A DNA stretch of 64,000 nt from Galbibacter marinus. GTDB taxonomy: Bacteria > Bacteroidota > Bacteroidia > Flavobacteriales > Flavobacteriaceae. A model generated the notes under the pieces. It did no database searches, had not been told where the DNA came from, and saw nothing but the letters and a program-made list of their open reading frames with translations. A program made the position numbers and the translations under genes. Shown piece by piece: positions 53,870 through 63,300 of this stretch. Location of the stretch: contig NZ_AMSG01000005.1 of NCBI RefSeq assembly GCF_000300875.1, forward strand, positions 118,196 to 182,195, given 5' to 3'. Each line of letters opens with the position of its first letter. Positions within the stretch are counted from its first letter, which is position 1.

Positions 53870-55237
53870 TTACACCAGCTGTGGTTGTATTTTTTTCCAA
53901 CTACCTCTCTTGTAATACATAAATGCAATCATGGCTGCGATGGCATTTGAAATTGGGAAAGCCCACCATATACCCTCATAGCTTAGACTGGTATTATTGG
54001 AAAGCATAAATGCTACTGGAAATCTAGCCATCCAAAGTACCATTACAGAAATAAGCATGGAAACTTTTGTGAGTCCAGCTCCATTAAACACACCATTGAG
54101 TACCTGTTGAATCCCTAAAAGCCCAAAGGTAGGCGCCATAATCTTAATGAATTTTGATCCCACTTCAATAACATGCGGATCATCTGGGACAAAGAAACGC
54201 GTTAAAGGTTCAGCAAGGAAAAATAATATAATTCCTAAAAGGCTCAAGCCAATTGCCGCTATAAGCATCCCTATATTACCTACCCGCTCTGCACGATCCA
54301 ACCGACCTGCTCCTATGTTTTGCCCAACTAGGCTAGTAGTTGCTATAGAAAGCCCTAATGCGGGAACGACCACTAAACTCAATATTCGCGCCCCTACTCC
54401 ATAAGCAGCTACTATTTCACTATCAAAGCTAGTGACTAGCATCACCATAGCCGCCATTGCCGCAGCTCTACTTGATTGATCCAAACTCGCTGGAAGTCCT
54501 AAAGAAAATAAGTTTTTAACCCACTTAAAATCCCAACTCATATGAATAAGACGAATCTTAATACCCCTCTTTCCTTTGAAGAGAATATACAACCCAAAGG
54601 CAGCAGAAATAGCTTGGGTAAAAATACTAGCTATCGCAGCTCCTGCAACCCCATATCCAGGGATGGGACCATAACCAAAGATAAATAAAGGATCTAGAAC
54701 CAAATTTAAAAACACGGTTCCCAGAACAATATACATGGGTATAATAACATTACCAATCCCTCTCATTAGAGATTGATAGACAAAAAACATAAACATAAAG
54801 ATATAACCCCAGGAAGACACCTGAAAGTAAATCACGGCATCATCCATGAGTTCCTCTCCTGCACCGATTAGGTTCATCAAAGTCCCTGCAGAATAATAAC
54901 CAATAAGAGCTAAAATAATAGAAATGAAAAAAATAACCATGACCGTTTGTGAAGAAGCATAATTGACCATTTTTTGATCCCCCGCTCCTTTATGCTGCGC
55001 CACGATAACAGTCCCAGCAAGAGTTAAACCCCCACCTAAGGAAACCACTAAAAATAAAATTGGAAAACTCAAGCTCACACTCGCTACCGCGTTGGCACTT
55101 AAGCGTCCCAACCAAAAGGTGTCTACGAGCTGGTACATGGTTTGTAAAACATTGGCAATTATTATAGGAAATGCCAATTTGAGTATGGTATTTAAAATGT
55201 GTTTATTTTCGTTAGAAAAAAGTATCCTTTGTTGCAT
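53870..55237 (-). CDS. MATE family efflux transporter
   Basis: A 455-aa protein from the ATG at 55237 (a GTG one codon earlier is also possible). It has 12 membrane spans in two similar halves, with the opening LKLAFPIIIANVLQTMYQLVDTFWLGRLSANAVASVSLSFPI that marks DinF/NorM-like MATE pumps. GLPASLDQSSRAAAMAAMV begins the second half. Such pumps export cationic drugs or metabolites using Na+ or H+ gradients; the substrate here is unknown. A TAATTTTG element at plus 55245-55252 on the minus strand would place transcription almost at the start codon, suggesting a leaderless mRNA. Confidence 0.92.
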   Translation of the reverse strand: MQQRILFSNENKHILNTILKLAFPIIIANVLQTMYQLVDTFWLGRLSANAVASVSLSFPILFLVVSLGGGLTLAGTVIVAQHKGAGDQKMVNYASSQTVMVIFFISIILALIGYYSAGTLMNLIGAGEELMDDAVIYFQVSSWGYIFMFMFFVYQSLMRGIGNVIIPMYIVLGTVFLNLVLDPLFIFGYGPIPGYGVAGAAIASIFTQAISAAFGLYILFKGKRGIKIRLIHMSWDFKWVKNLFSLGLPASLDQSSRAAAMAAMVMLVTSFDSEIVAAYGVGARILSLVVVPALGLSIATTSLVGQNIGAGRLDRAERVGNIGMLIAAIGLSLLGIILFFLAEPLTRFFVPDDPHVIEVGSKFIKIMAPTFGLLGIQQVLNGVFNGAGLTKVSMLISVMVLWMARFPVAFMLSNNTSLSYEGIWWAFPISNAIAAMIAFMYYKRGSWKKIQPQLV

Positions 55238-55299
55238 CACCGTACAAAATTAATAATTAATACGGTAAGCAATACTATAGCCCTTTAGATTTAAATAAC

Positions 55300-56070
55300 T
55301 TATTTACCACCATTGGCTCGTAAATCCGCTTCACAATAGTTATCGAGCTGTGGAAGCTGCTGGTCTGTGTTAAAACCAGAAAATTCCCATCCAGTTTCGA
55401 TTTTGTAATTCATAAGACAGTCCTCTACATTACAATGATGTCCATTTTCAGGATCAATATGATTTTGTTGCATAGGGGTACCCACGTTGACAAGTCCTAG
55501 CAAATGAGAAAATTCATGCCTTAGTACCGTACTCTCTAATGCAAATGACTTCGAAGTGGTCATGGAATTGATACTTTGCTTAAAAATAACAAAAGAAGTA
55601 TTTCTATAAGAAACTCCCAAAACCACATCAAAACCACTTGATTTTGAAGATTCTTCCATGCTTTTATACCTCCCATCGAGATAAAAAACAAACATAGCCA
55701 AACGACCATCACTATTGTAATGTCCACGTAACTCCTTTTCTAGACTATCAACCTGAGAAATGGTATAAAACTCCTTTGATGGAGATTCAATAGCTCTTTT
55801 TGTAATTTCTATACCCCCTGATTTATGACAATATTGATTTATAAATTCCACCAAACTATGCAAAGCTTCATCTGAAGGTGGAAATTCTTCCACATATACA
55901 ATCTCCATTACGAGCTCTTTATAATGGTCCTGGGTCAAGAAGTCTCTTGCAGAATCCCCAGTTGATAATCGATTTGAAGCAGTTAATCTAGCAATTTCAT
56001 TAGCGTCATCACCATCCGAACAAGATATAAAGCCCAATATAAGGATCAGCCCGTAAAAAAATTTATTCAT
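55300..56070 (-). CDS. metzincin-like zinc metalloprotease lipoprotein
   Basis: A 256-aa lipoprotein from the ATG at 56070 (MNKFFYGLILILGFISC, lipobox Cys17); the longer frame to 56145 only adds a non-signal stretch. The zinc site RHEFSHLLGLVN gives His185, Glu186 and His189. A further His pair in HHCNVEDCLMNY (about 211-222) may supply the third ligand, with two nearby Cys and a Met-turn-like LMNY. The layout recalls archaemetzincin-related proteases and the membrane metalloproteases annotated in Bacteroidota. It stands alone; its target is unknown. Confidence 0.8.
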   Translation of the reverse strand: MNKFFYGLILILGFISCSDGDDANEIARLTASNRLSTGDSARDFLTQDHYKELVMEIVYVEEFPPSDEALHSLVEFINQYCHKSGGIEITKRAIESPSKEFYTISQVDSLEKELRGHYNSDGRLAMFVFYLDGRYKSMEESSKSSGFDVVLGVSYRNTSFVIFKQSINSMTTSKSFALESTVLRHEFSHLLGLVNVGTPMQQNHIDPENGHHCNVEDCLMNYKIETGWEFSGFNTDQQLPQLDNYCEADLRANGGK

Positions 56071-56172
56071 AGATGTACTTTTTTTGCAATATATAGAATT
56101 TTTACATTCAACCACGCATCCGAGTGGATTGGCACAAAGCAACACTCTTTGTCATAATAACATAAATCAATC

Positions 56173-56231
56173 ATTAAATTCAAAAAGGGAGCAGTCTACT
56201 ACAGATTGCCCCCTAACCACATGAATTTAAT
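56173..56231. repeat. nested inverted repeat, possible structured RNA
   Basis: Outer arms ATTAAATTCA (56173-56182) and TGAATTTAAT (56222-56231) are perfect. Inside them GGGAGCAGTC (56187-56196) and GATTGCCCCC (56204-56213) pair at nine of ten positions (one A-C mismatch, one G-T) around a 7-nt loop. The G+C-rich inner stem stands out from its A+T-rich surroundings. No T run follows on either strand. Confidence 0.5.
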
Positions 56232-56454
56232 GATGAAACTAATAATGTAATTTTCCTTATGGATACACAAAGTCAACTAATTACAATCACATCTATTAAG
56301 AATTTTTGAATTTTTGTTCGATTAACCCTACCCTCTCTTCAGAGATAAAAACTAAAGTACCTTAGCTTAAAAACAATAAAAGGTCAATCAACTATTTCAT
56401 GGATAATAGATGAACAAATATACTTTTATTTTTATTAAATCTAAATAAATTTTA

Positions 56455-56462
56455 TAATTTTG
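56455..56462 (+). promoter_or_regulatory. -7 promoter element of the 116-aa protein gene
   Basis: TAATTTTG matches TAnnTTTG, 32 nt before the ATG at 56495. Confidence 0.5.
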
Positions 56463-56494
56463 TTTTAGTAGAGTTTCATTTAAACCAATTGACC

Positions 56495-56845
56495 ATGTGT
56501 AAACACCTAAAAATACTAAGCAGATCAAAGAACGGATTACTCATTTTTTGCCAGCATAATCACATGTATCAATTGTTATTTAACAACCTCAACTTTAATT
56601 TCACCCAAGGTGAATATGAAAGTTTTCAACGGTATATGTATACATTAGAGGTTGACTTTTGGGAAGAAGAATTCAAATATTCGATATATGAAAAGCGCAT
56701 TCCAATACCGACTATTCAATCCAATCTATTGATTTTACTAAACAAAGCGGAGGTTTTGGAATTAAAACGCTTGATAGCCATGCATCAAAGTAATCAAGAG
56801 CTGATCACGGCATCAGATATAAATTACAATTGGCAGCCAAATTAA
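56495..56845 (+). CDS. conserved hypothetical protein, DUF6686-like
   Basis: A 116-aa protein starting at the ATG at 56495 (MCKHLKILS); the preceding TTG at 56489 would add two residues. It opens with a CxxH (MCKH) and later has IFCQHNHMYQLLFNNLNFNFTQGEYESFQRYM, a pattern of small conserved proteins of Bacteroidota. Cys and His near the start might bind a metal, but the number is too small to tell. No signal peptide or membrane span. It is monocistronic and ends at a terminator shared with argS. Confidence 0.65.
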   Translation: MCKHLKILSRSKNGLLIFCQHNHMYQLLFNNLNFNFTQGEYESFQRYMYTLEVDFWEEEFKYSIYEKRIPIPTIQSNLLILLNKAEVLELKRLIAMHQSNQELITASDINYNWQPN

Positions 56846-56925
56846 GCTTCGCCTGACATTAGATCTGAAAAAAAGAAAGCCAATTATATTTTGAGTTTGT
56901 TAGTTCAACCTTGCTTATAACAAGG

Positions 56926-56961
56926 AAAAACCCCAAGAAAACAAGAAGTCTTGGGGTTTTT
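56926..56961. terminator. bidirectional terminator between the 116-aa gene and argS
   Basis: AAAAACCCCAAGA (56926-56938) pairs with TCTTGGGGTTTTT (56949-56961) around a 10-nt loop. T runs on both strands; the flanking genes converge. Confidence 0.9.
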
Positions 56962-56985
56962 AAATTTTATATAATTAAAGGAGTG

Positions 56986-58767
56986 CTACATTCTCTCAGG
57001 CACTTGAATACCCAACAATACGAGTGCATCTTCTATAATTTGACCAACCTTTTTAGAAAGTTGAACTCTAAATATTTTTTCTTCAAGCTGGTCAGCTCCA
57101 AGGATCGAGACATTCTGATAGAAAGAATTGAACTCCTTCACTAAATCAAAGACATAATTAGCGATCAGTGCTGGAGAGTAATTCGAAGCTGCATTTTGAA
57201 TCACTTCTGGGAATTGTTGCATCAATTTAATAAGTTCTCGTTCCTTCTCATGTAACTCGTAGGTGGGGCTCACATTGGATTCATAATCAAAATCCGCCTT
57301 GCGGATAATGGATTGTATGCGAGCATAGGTATACTGAATAAAAGGGCCTGTATTTCCTTGGAAATCGATGGATTCTTTAGGGTTGAATAAAATTCGTTTT
57401 TTAGGATCTACCTTTAATATATAATACTTTAAAGCCCCAAGACCAATGGTCTTATAAAGTTCTTGCTTTTGCTGTTCACTAAAGCCTTCTAGCTTACCTA
57501 GCTCTGCTGAAATTTCCCCAGCAGTATCCGTCATTTGTTGAATAAGTTCATCAGCATCCACTACCGTTCCTTCTCGGCTTTTCATTTTACCATCAGGCAA
57601 ATCAACCATCCCATAACTTAAGTGATAGAGATGTTTTGCCCATGAATATCCAAGCTTTTCTAAAATTAAAAACAAGACCTTAAAGTGATAATCCTGCTCA
57701 TTTCCAACAGTATAAACCAAGGCACCCACATCTGGAAAATCCTTTACCCTTTGAATCGCAGTCCCAATATCTTGCGTCATATAAACAGCTGTTCCATCGG
57801 AGCGAAGCACGATCTTTTCATCCAAGCCTTCCTCGCTTAAATCGATCCAAACAGAACCATCTTCTTTAGTATAAAAAACACCTTTTTCTAAACCTTCTGC
57901 GACAATATCTTTCCCTAATAAATAGGTATTACTCTCGTAATAAAGCTGATCAAAGTCTACTCCTAAATTCTTATAAGTCTTATTAAAACCATCGTACACC
58001 CATCCGTTCATTGTATTCCAAAGCCTAACCACTTCGGTATCTCCAGCTTCCCATTTTCGAAGCATCTCTTGAGCCTCTAATATAATAGGAGCTTGTTTTG
58101 CAGCTTGTTGTTCATCAACACCTTGAGCGATAAGCTCACTGATTTGCTCTTTATAAGCACGATCAAATTCCACATAGTAGTTCCCTACCAATTTATCTCC
58201 TTTAAGCCCTGTGGACTCCGGAGTTTCACCATTGCCATACTTTTGCCAAGCCAGCATAGACTTACAAATATGGATTCCGCGATCATTTATAATTTGAGTT
58301 TTATAAACCTTCTTCCCAGAGGCCTTCAGGATCTCCGATACCGAATAACCCAACAAATTATTTCTAACATGTCCTAGATGCAATGGCTTGTTGGTATTTG
58401 GAGATGAATACTCCACCATTACAGCATTACTTCCTGGTTCTGCACTTACATACCCAAAATGGGCTTGGGTTCTAATCCCGTTAAAAAAGTCCATGAAATA
58501 AGACTCAGAAATAACCAAGTTTAAAAATCCTTTTACGACGTTAAAACGAATCACCTGATCCATGTTGAGCTCTAGGTAAGCCCCTATCTCTTCACCTATA
58601 AGTTGTGGATTTCCTTTAAGGGTGCGAAGCATTGGGAAGATTACAACCGTTAAATCACCTTCAAATTCCTTTCGGGTGATTTGAAGTTCTACCATTTCGA
58701 GTTCTTTTTCAAAAATCGTAGCTACCGCCTCCTTAACCTTGGATATAATAAGCTCTTGAATATTCAT
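56986..58767 (-). CDS. argS: arginyl-tRNA synthetase
   Basis: A 593-aa class I aminoacyl-tRNA synthetase from the ATG at 58767 (a TTG one codon earlier is rejected). The N-terminal ArgRS tRNA-recognition domain (about 1-85) is followed by VEYSSPNTNKPLHLGHVRNNLLG with the HIGH-like HLGH. YDGFNKTYKNLGVDFDQLYYES and DGTAVYMTQDIGTAIQR lie in the catalytic core, and MVDLPDGKMKSREGTVVDADEL is the KMSKS-like loop. The C-terminal anticodon-binding bundle ends with VLLGIQVPERM. Full length, housekeeping. Confidence 0.97.
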   Translation of the reverse strand: MNIQELIISKVKEAVATIFEKELEMVELQITRKEFEGDLTVVIFPMLRTLKGNPQLIGEEIGAYLELNMDQVIRFNVVKGFLNLVISESYFMDFFNGIRTQAHFGYVSAEPGSNAVMVEYSSPNTNKPLHLGHVRNNLLGYSVSEILKASGKKVYKTQIINDRGIHICKSMLAWQKYGNGETPESTGLKGDKLVGNYYVEFDRAYKEQISELIAQGVDEQQAAKQAPIILEAQEMLRKWEAGDTEVVRLWNTMNGWVYDGFNKTYKNLGVDFDQLYYESNTYLLGKDIVAEGLEKGVFYTKEDGSVWIDLSEEGLDEKIVLRSDGTAVYMTQDIGTAIQRVKDFPDVGALVYTVGNEQDYHFKVLFLILEKLGYSWAKHLYHLSYGMVDLPDGKMKSREGTVVDADELIQQMTDTAGEISAELGKLEGFSEQQKQELYKTIGLGALKYYILKVDPKKRILFNPKESIDFQGNTGPFIQYTYARIQSIIRKADFDYESNVSPTYELHEKERELIKLMQQFPEVIQNAASNYSPALIANYVFDLVKEFNSFYQNVSILGADQLEEKIFRVQLSKKVGQIIEDALVLLGIQVPERM

Positions 58768-58786
58768 CAACTTTCAAATTTAGCTG

Positions 58787-58794
58787 CAAATATA
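58787..58794 (-). promoter_or_regulatory. -7 promoter element of argS
   Basis: On the minus strand TATATTTG matches TAnnTTTG, only 19 nt before the ATG, giving a leader of about 12 nt. The rest of the 246-nt gap to the glycosidase lipoprotein shows no further strong element; TAACTTTA about 20 nt before that gene is a one-mismatch candidate. Confidence 0.5.
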
Positions 58795-59013
58795 AGTATT
58801 TAGCTCATGTTTTAAAGTCTGAGCTATAGACAAATCACACTTCAAATCAATGCAAATTTAAATTACAGCAAATTGAAGACTTCCACTTAATGTAAGATTT
58901 GTCCTCTTGAGCAATTAAAAGTATTTCCATTCGTCTATTTTTTAGGACATTGGACTGTATAAAACTGATGGATTAAGCACTTGTTTTAACTTTAAAGAGC
59001 AATCCTAAAATAC

Positions 59014-60303
59014 ATGCGTCAAATACTATTTTTTTTAATTCTAACCCTACTGACTTATTGCTCCACACCTTCTGAGTTCCACGAAGAGAAAACTGTATAT
59101 GTAGCTAAAACAACAGAAGGGTTCACCCTTATGAGAAACTCCCTACCTTTTAAAATTAAAGGGGCTGCAGGTTCCCCAGACCATATCGAGTCCTTAGCCC
59201 AGGCTGGCGCAAATACCATTCGCGTCTATGACACCACCGATCTAAAGACAGTATTAGATAAGGCCTTGGCCCACAATTTGGCAGTAGCGGTTGATATTCC
59301 AATGGCAAATTACCAAAGCACCTTTTATCAGTCTCAAGCCAATCGGGATTCCGCCTTTATCCGCATTAAAAAGCTTGTGGAAGGTCACAAAGATCATCCC
59401 GCACTTTTATTTTGGATGCTGGGCAATGAACTACAATTTCCAACCGACTATTTTTTGAACAGCAGGCAGCTTAGTTTTATCGCATTTTTTAACACACTTT
59501 TAAAGCAAATTCATGAATTGGATCCCAACCATCCTGTCTCTACTAGTATTGCCTCTATTTCAAAAAAACGAATTTTTAGTATTCAGAGAAGAAGTCCTAA
59601 TTTAGATTTTATCTCCATTAACATCTTTGGGCAAATCCATGAAATGGATTCTCAAATTTCCAAATTAAGTCTCTTTTGGGATGGACCCTTCTTAATTAGC
59701 GAGTGGGGAGCAGAAGGCCCCTGGATAAATAGAAAAACAAATTGGAATTCAACCATTGAACATAAAGATGGTGAAAAAGCAAAGGAAATCGAAAAAGTAT
59801 ACACCCAATACCTAGATGCATATCCTTCTAGAAACCTTGGAGACCTTGTATTCTACTGGGGAGAGAAGCAAGAAACCACGCATACCTGGTTTAGCCTGTT
59901 AGATTCTCAGGGAAGAAAAAGCAATATGGCCAATAGCGTTGCTCAGTATTTTCAAGGACCTAACACTATGTTAAATCGCCCGCCTTTAATAGAAAACATG
60001 CTTTTAAATTCCCAAAACAGTTGGTCTGACATTATTATAGAGCCCAATACAATTTGTAAAGCTAAGGTTGAATACAAAGCTTCAGACAGTCTGGATATAC
60101 ATTGGGAAATCGTAAAAGAAGGGTGGAATGTCGAACCCGGTAAAAAGGAGATCAAGCCAACTACTTACCCCTTGACAAAAGGTTTAGAAAAAATAACTTT
60201 CCAAGCGCCTGAAAATGAGGGGCCTTATCGCTTATTTGTTTATTTATATGATACAAATCAAAACTTTACCACCGCTAATATACCATTCTACGTTTTAAGA
60301 TGA
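59014..60303 (+). CDS. glycosidase-like lipoprotein with GH2-type TIM barrel
   Basis: A 429-aa lipoprotein (lipobox ending TYC, Cys16). Residues about 25-320 look like a clan GH-A barrel of the GH2-C or GH5/GH17 kind: FKIKGAAGSPDHIESLAQAGANTIRVYDT at the start, LLFWMLGNELQ with the likely acid/base Glu139, and FLISEWGAEGPW with the likely nucleophile Glu230. The last 100 residues are a beta-rich, Ig-like domain (IIIEPNTICKAKVEYKASDS...). It probably cleaves or transfers on a beta-glucan-type polymer outside the cytoplasm. Its stop overlaps by 4 nt the start of the GT2 fusion gene, so the two are coupled and probably act on the same polysaccharide. Confidence 0.8.
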   Translation: MRQILFFLILTLLTYCSTPSEFHEEKTVYVAKTTEGFTLMRNSLPFKIKGAAGSPDHIESLAQAGANTIRVYDTTDLKTVLDKALAHNLAVAVDIPMANYQSTFYQSQANRDSAFIRIKKLVEGHKDHPALLFWMLGNELQFPTDYFLNSRQLSFIAFFNTLLKQIHELDPNHPVSTSIASISKKRIFSIQRRSPNLDFISINIFGQIHEMDSQISKLSLFWDGPFLISEWGAEGPWINRKTNWNSTIEHKDGEKAKEIEKVYTQYLDAYPSRNLGDLVFYWGEKQETTHTWFSLLDSQGRKSNMANSVAQYFQGPNTMLNRPPLIENMLLNSQNSWSDIIIEPNTICKAKVEYKASDSLDIHWEIVKEGWNVEPGKKEIKPTTYPLTKGLEKITFQAPENEGPYRLFVYLYDTNQNFTTANIPFYVLR

Positions 60304-63300
60304 AACGTCGTATTACTATACAACCACCTACTAAAAAGGAAAAAATCACTTTGCGATTTATGATCGTTGTAGGTTGTCTTGCCCTGATTTATTTTGTGTT
60401 TATTTTCTTTTCCATCGATAAAATTGGAAACAAATTTCTTTACATCCTACTCTGTACGACACTAGCCTACAGTCTAGCAAGAATATTATACGAATGGTAT
60501 CACTACTGGGATATCTCCATCCCTAAGTTTCAGCCCTTGACAAAAAACTTTACGGTAGATATATTGACTACCTATTTCCCAGGTGAGCCCTATGAGATGG
60601 TTGAAAACACTTTGATAGCTATTAAAAATATAACCTATCCACATACGACTATTCTATGTGATGAGGCCAATGATCCTCGTTTGATTACCTTTTGTCTTAA
60701 GCATGATATTCGCCACATCGCAAGATCGGTTCACACTGACGCAAAGGCTGGAAACATCAATAATGCCTTATGTAAAATTGCCCGAGGTGAAATATGTGTA
60801 ATCTTAGATCCAGACCACGTTCCAGCGCCGGAGTTTTTGGATCATGTCCTGCCCTATTTCGAGGATGACAACATAGGTTTTGTACAAATAGTTCAAGCAT
60901 ACAAAAACCTCCACGAATCATATGTAGCAAAAGGTTCCGCCCAACAGACGTTTCAGTTTTATGGCCCCATTATGATGTGTATGAACAGCTATGGGACCGT
61001 AAATGCTATCGGGGCAAATTGCACCTTTAGACGTGCGGCCCTGGATAGCATTCAAGGTCACGCCCCTGGGTTAGCCGAAGATATGCATACCGCTATGCAA
61101 CTACATGCAAAGGGATGGAAGTCAGTTTATGTTCCGAAGATTTTAGCTAGAGGTCTAGTTCCATCATCATTAACAGCATACTACAAACAACAATTAAAAT
61201 GGGCTAGAGGCACCACAGATTTACTTGCTCATGTGTACCCAAAGTTATTCAAGCAATTTAATTGGAGACAGCGCATTCATTACGGTCTGATTCCTTTACA
61301 TTATATCTTTGGCTTTATTTATTTGATCAATTTTTTAATTCCTATCATTTCATTAAGCTTTTCCATTACTCCGTGGAAAGGCAATATATTACTGTTCGGA
61401 CTAAGTTTGTTTCCTTTAATGGCCACTGTAATTATCATTAGAAATTATGTCCAACGCTGGGTTATGGAAGAGACGGAACGAGGTTTTCATGCCGTGGGAG
61501 GATTATTGCAAATCAGCACTTGGTGGATATTTTGTTTGGGATGTATTTACACCGTATTTTCCAAAAAGATCCCATACCTACCAACCCCAAAAACAGGAGA
61601 AGATAAAACTAGTTGGAAGTTACTTGCCCCGAATATCATAGTGGGGGTTGTATCCTTAGCCTCGATTATCTATGGCTTACAAAAAAACCTCACGCCATTT
61701 AGTCTATTTATGTCCGGGTTCGCACTTTTAAATGCCTTCTTCATGTTTTTCACCATTTATCTGGGTTTCCATAAATCCAGTCAACTGGCCGCGATAAAGA
61801 ATAACTTTTCCAAAAAGGCTTACCAAACCAACCTCAATGTGAAGGTTCAATTGTGGAGATTTCGTCATGCTATCTATAGTCTGGTACGCCAGACAGGGAT
61901 GCCATTACTTCTTTTAATTATGTGCTTTTCTCTGATTTCAATTAACAAACAACAATATAGAAAATGGGATGGAGTTGATTCAAATGTAAAACCAGCACAT
62001 CTCTCCCAACGCTACTTAGGCATATATAACCCACTATACAACAATGGTTTCAGTAATGCCGAAGAAATAAAAAAAGTAGAGCAAAAATTAAATATCGCCT
62101 TCGATATCAGTGCACACTATATCCCTTGGGGAGACACCTTTCAATTCAAGAATCTAAAAAAGGTCCTAAATCAGAATAAACACACTCCCATTATTAGCTG
62201 GGAACCTTGGAGCAATGATTTTAGCTTCAGTAAAAGTCGAAAGCAATATCAAGAAAACAAAAATATTTTTAAACATATTCTACAAGGAGACTTCGATAAT
62301 TATATCAAACAAACAGCCTTTGCATTTAAAAATTATCGAAAAACAGTGTATTTAAGATTTGCACATGAGTTTGACAACCCTTTTTACCCATGGTCCCAAA
62401 GCGGGAACAATACAGCTGAAGAATTCAAAAAGGCATGGGTCTATATCTGGAACATTTACAAAGAACTTGGTGTGGATAATGTAAAATGGGTATGGAATCC
62501 ATGGAAATCAGAGGCGATTGATTTATATTACCCTGGCGACACTTATGTTGACTATGTGGGACTAACTGCACTGAATTATGGCAAACAGCCCAGTTTTGAT
62601 CATTGGTACGCTCCATTTAAAAATGCTCTTACTTCCCAAGGAATCCAAAAACCCGTCATCCTAGCAGAATTCGGTAGCTTAGCCAATAACACCAATCAAA
62701 CCACCTGGATTAACCAAGGGGTAGAAAGTATCGCTGACAACTACCCTGAGATTAATCATTTGGTAATTTTTAATAGTTCAATCGATAGAAATGTGCCTGA
62801 ACAGCTAGACACCTCGATATTAAATTGGAAAATTGCAGATTACAACCAGCTTCGAAGAACCCTTTGGGAGGCTGAAATTCGTCAAGAAAATTGTATCCCC
62901 TTATCCACCGACACCCTTAAGTTAACCCAGCACACTACAAACTTTGTGGAGATCACTAAAAATATCAAAGGAGTTATTTATAACAAGGGTCTTAATTGGT
63001 ATAAAAATTATTACACTCTTGATATTAACACCCTTCAAAAAGATTTTAGCCAGATAAGAACACTTGGGTTTAATCGTGTAAAATATTTTGGAAGCCCCAT
63101 TTACAACCACAATGTATTTAAAACAGCAAAACAGTACAATTTACAAATCGATTATGGTTTTTGGCTCCCCGAGATTGAAGACTTTACCAATATCGCATTC
63201 ATAGAAAAGATAGAAAATCAAGTACTAGACAAGGTTCGCCAATTAAAAAATGAGCAAATTATTGATTCTTGGCATTTCTCAAATGACTTACTGAGTCATT

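Larger units (their letters stand above)
56071..56494. other. 424-nt intergenic region with nested inverted repeats
   Basis: No reading frame of note. It holds a nested inverted repeat at 56173-56231 and a promoter element for the right-hand gene at 56455-56462. The remainder is A+T-rich and shows nothing else. Confidence 0.6.

Noticed and set aside
56911..57144. 77-codon plus-strand frame overlapping the end of argS
   Set aside because: It runs through the terminator and antisense to conserved argS sequence.
61447..61641. Short frame within the GT2 fusion gene
   Set aside because: Different frame inside continuous coding for membrane spans of the large protein; no sign of a frameshift.
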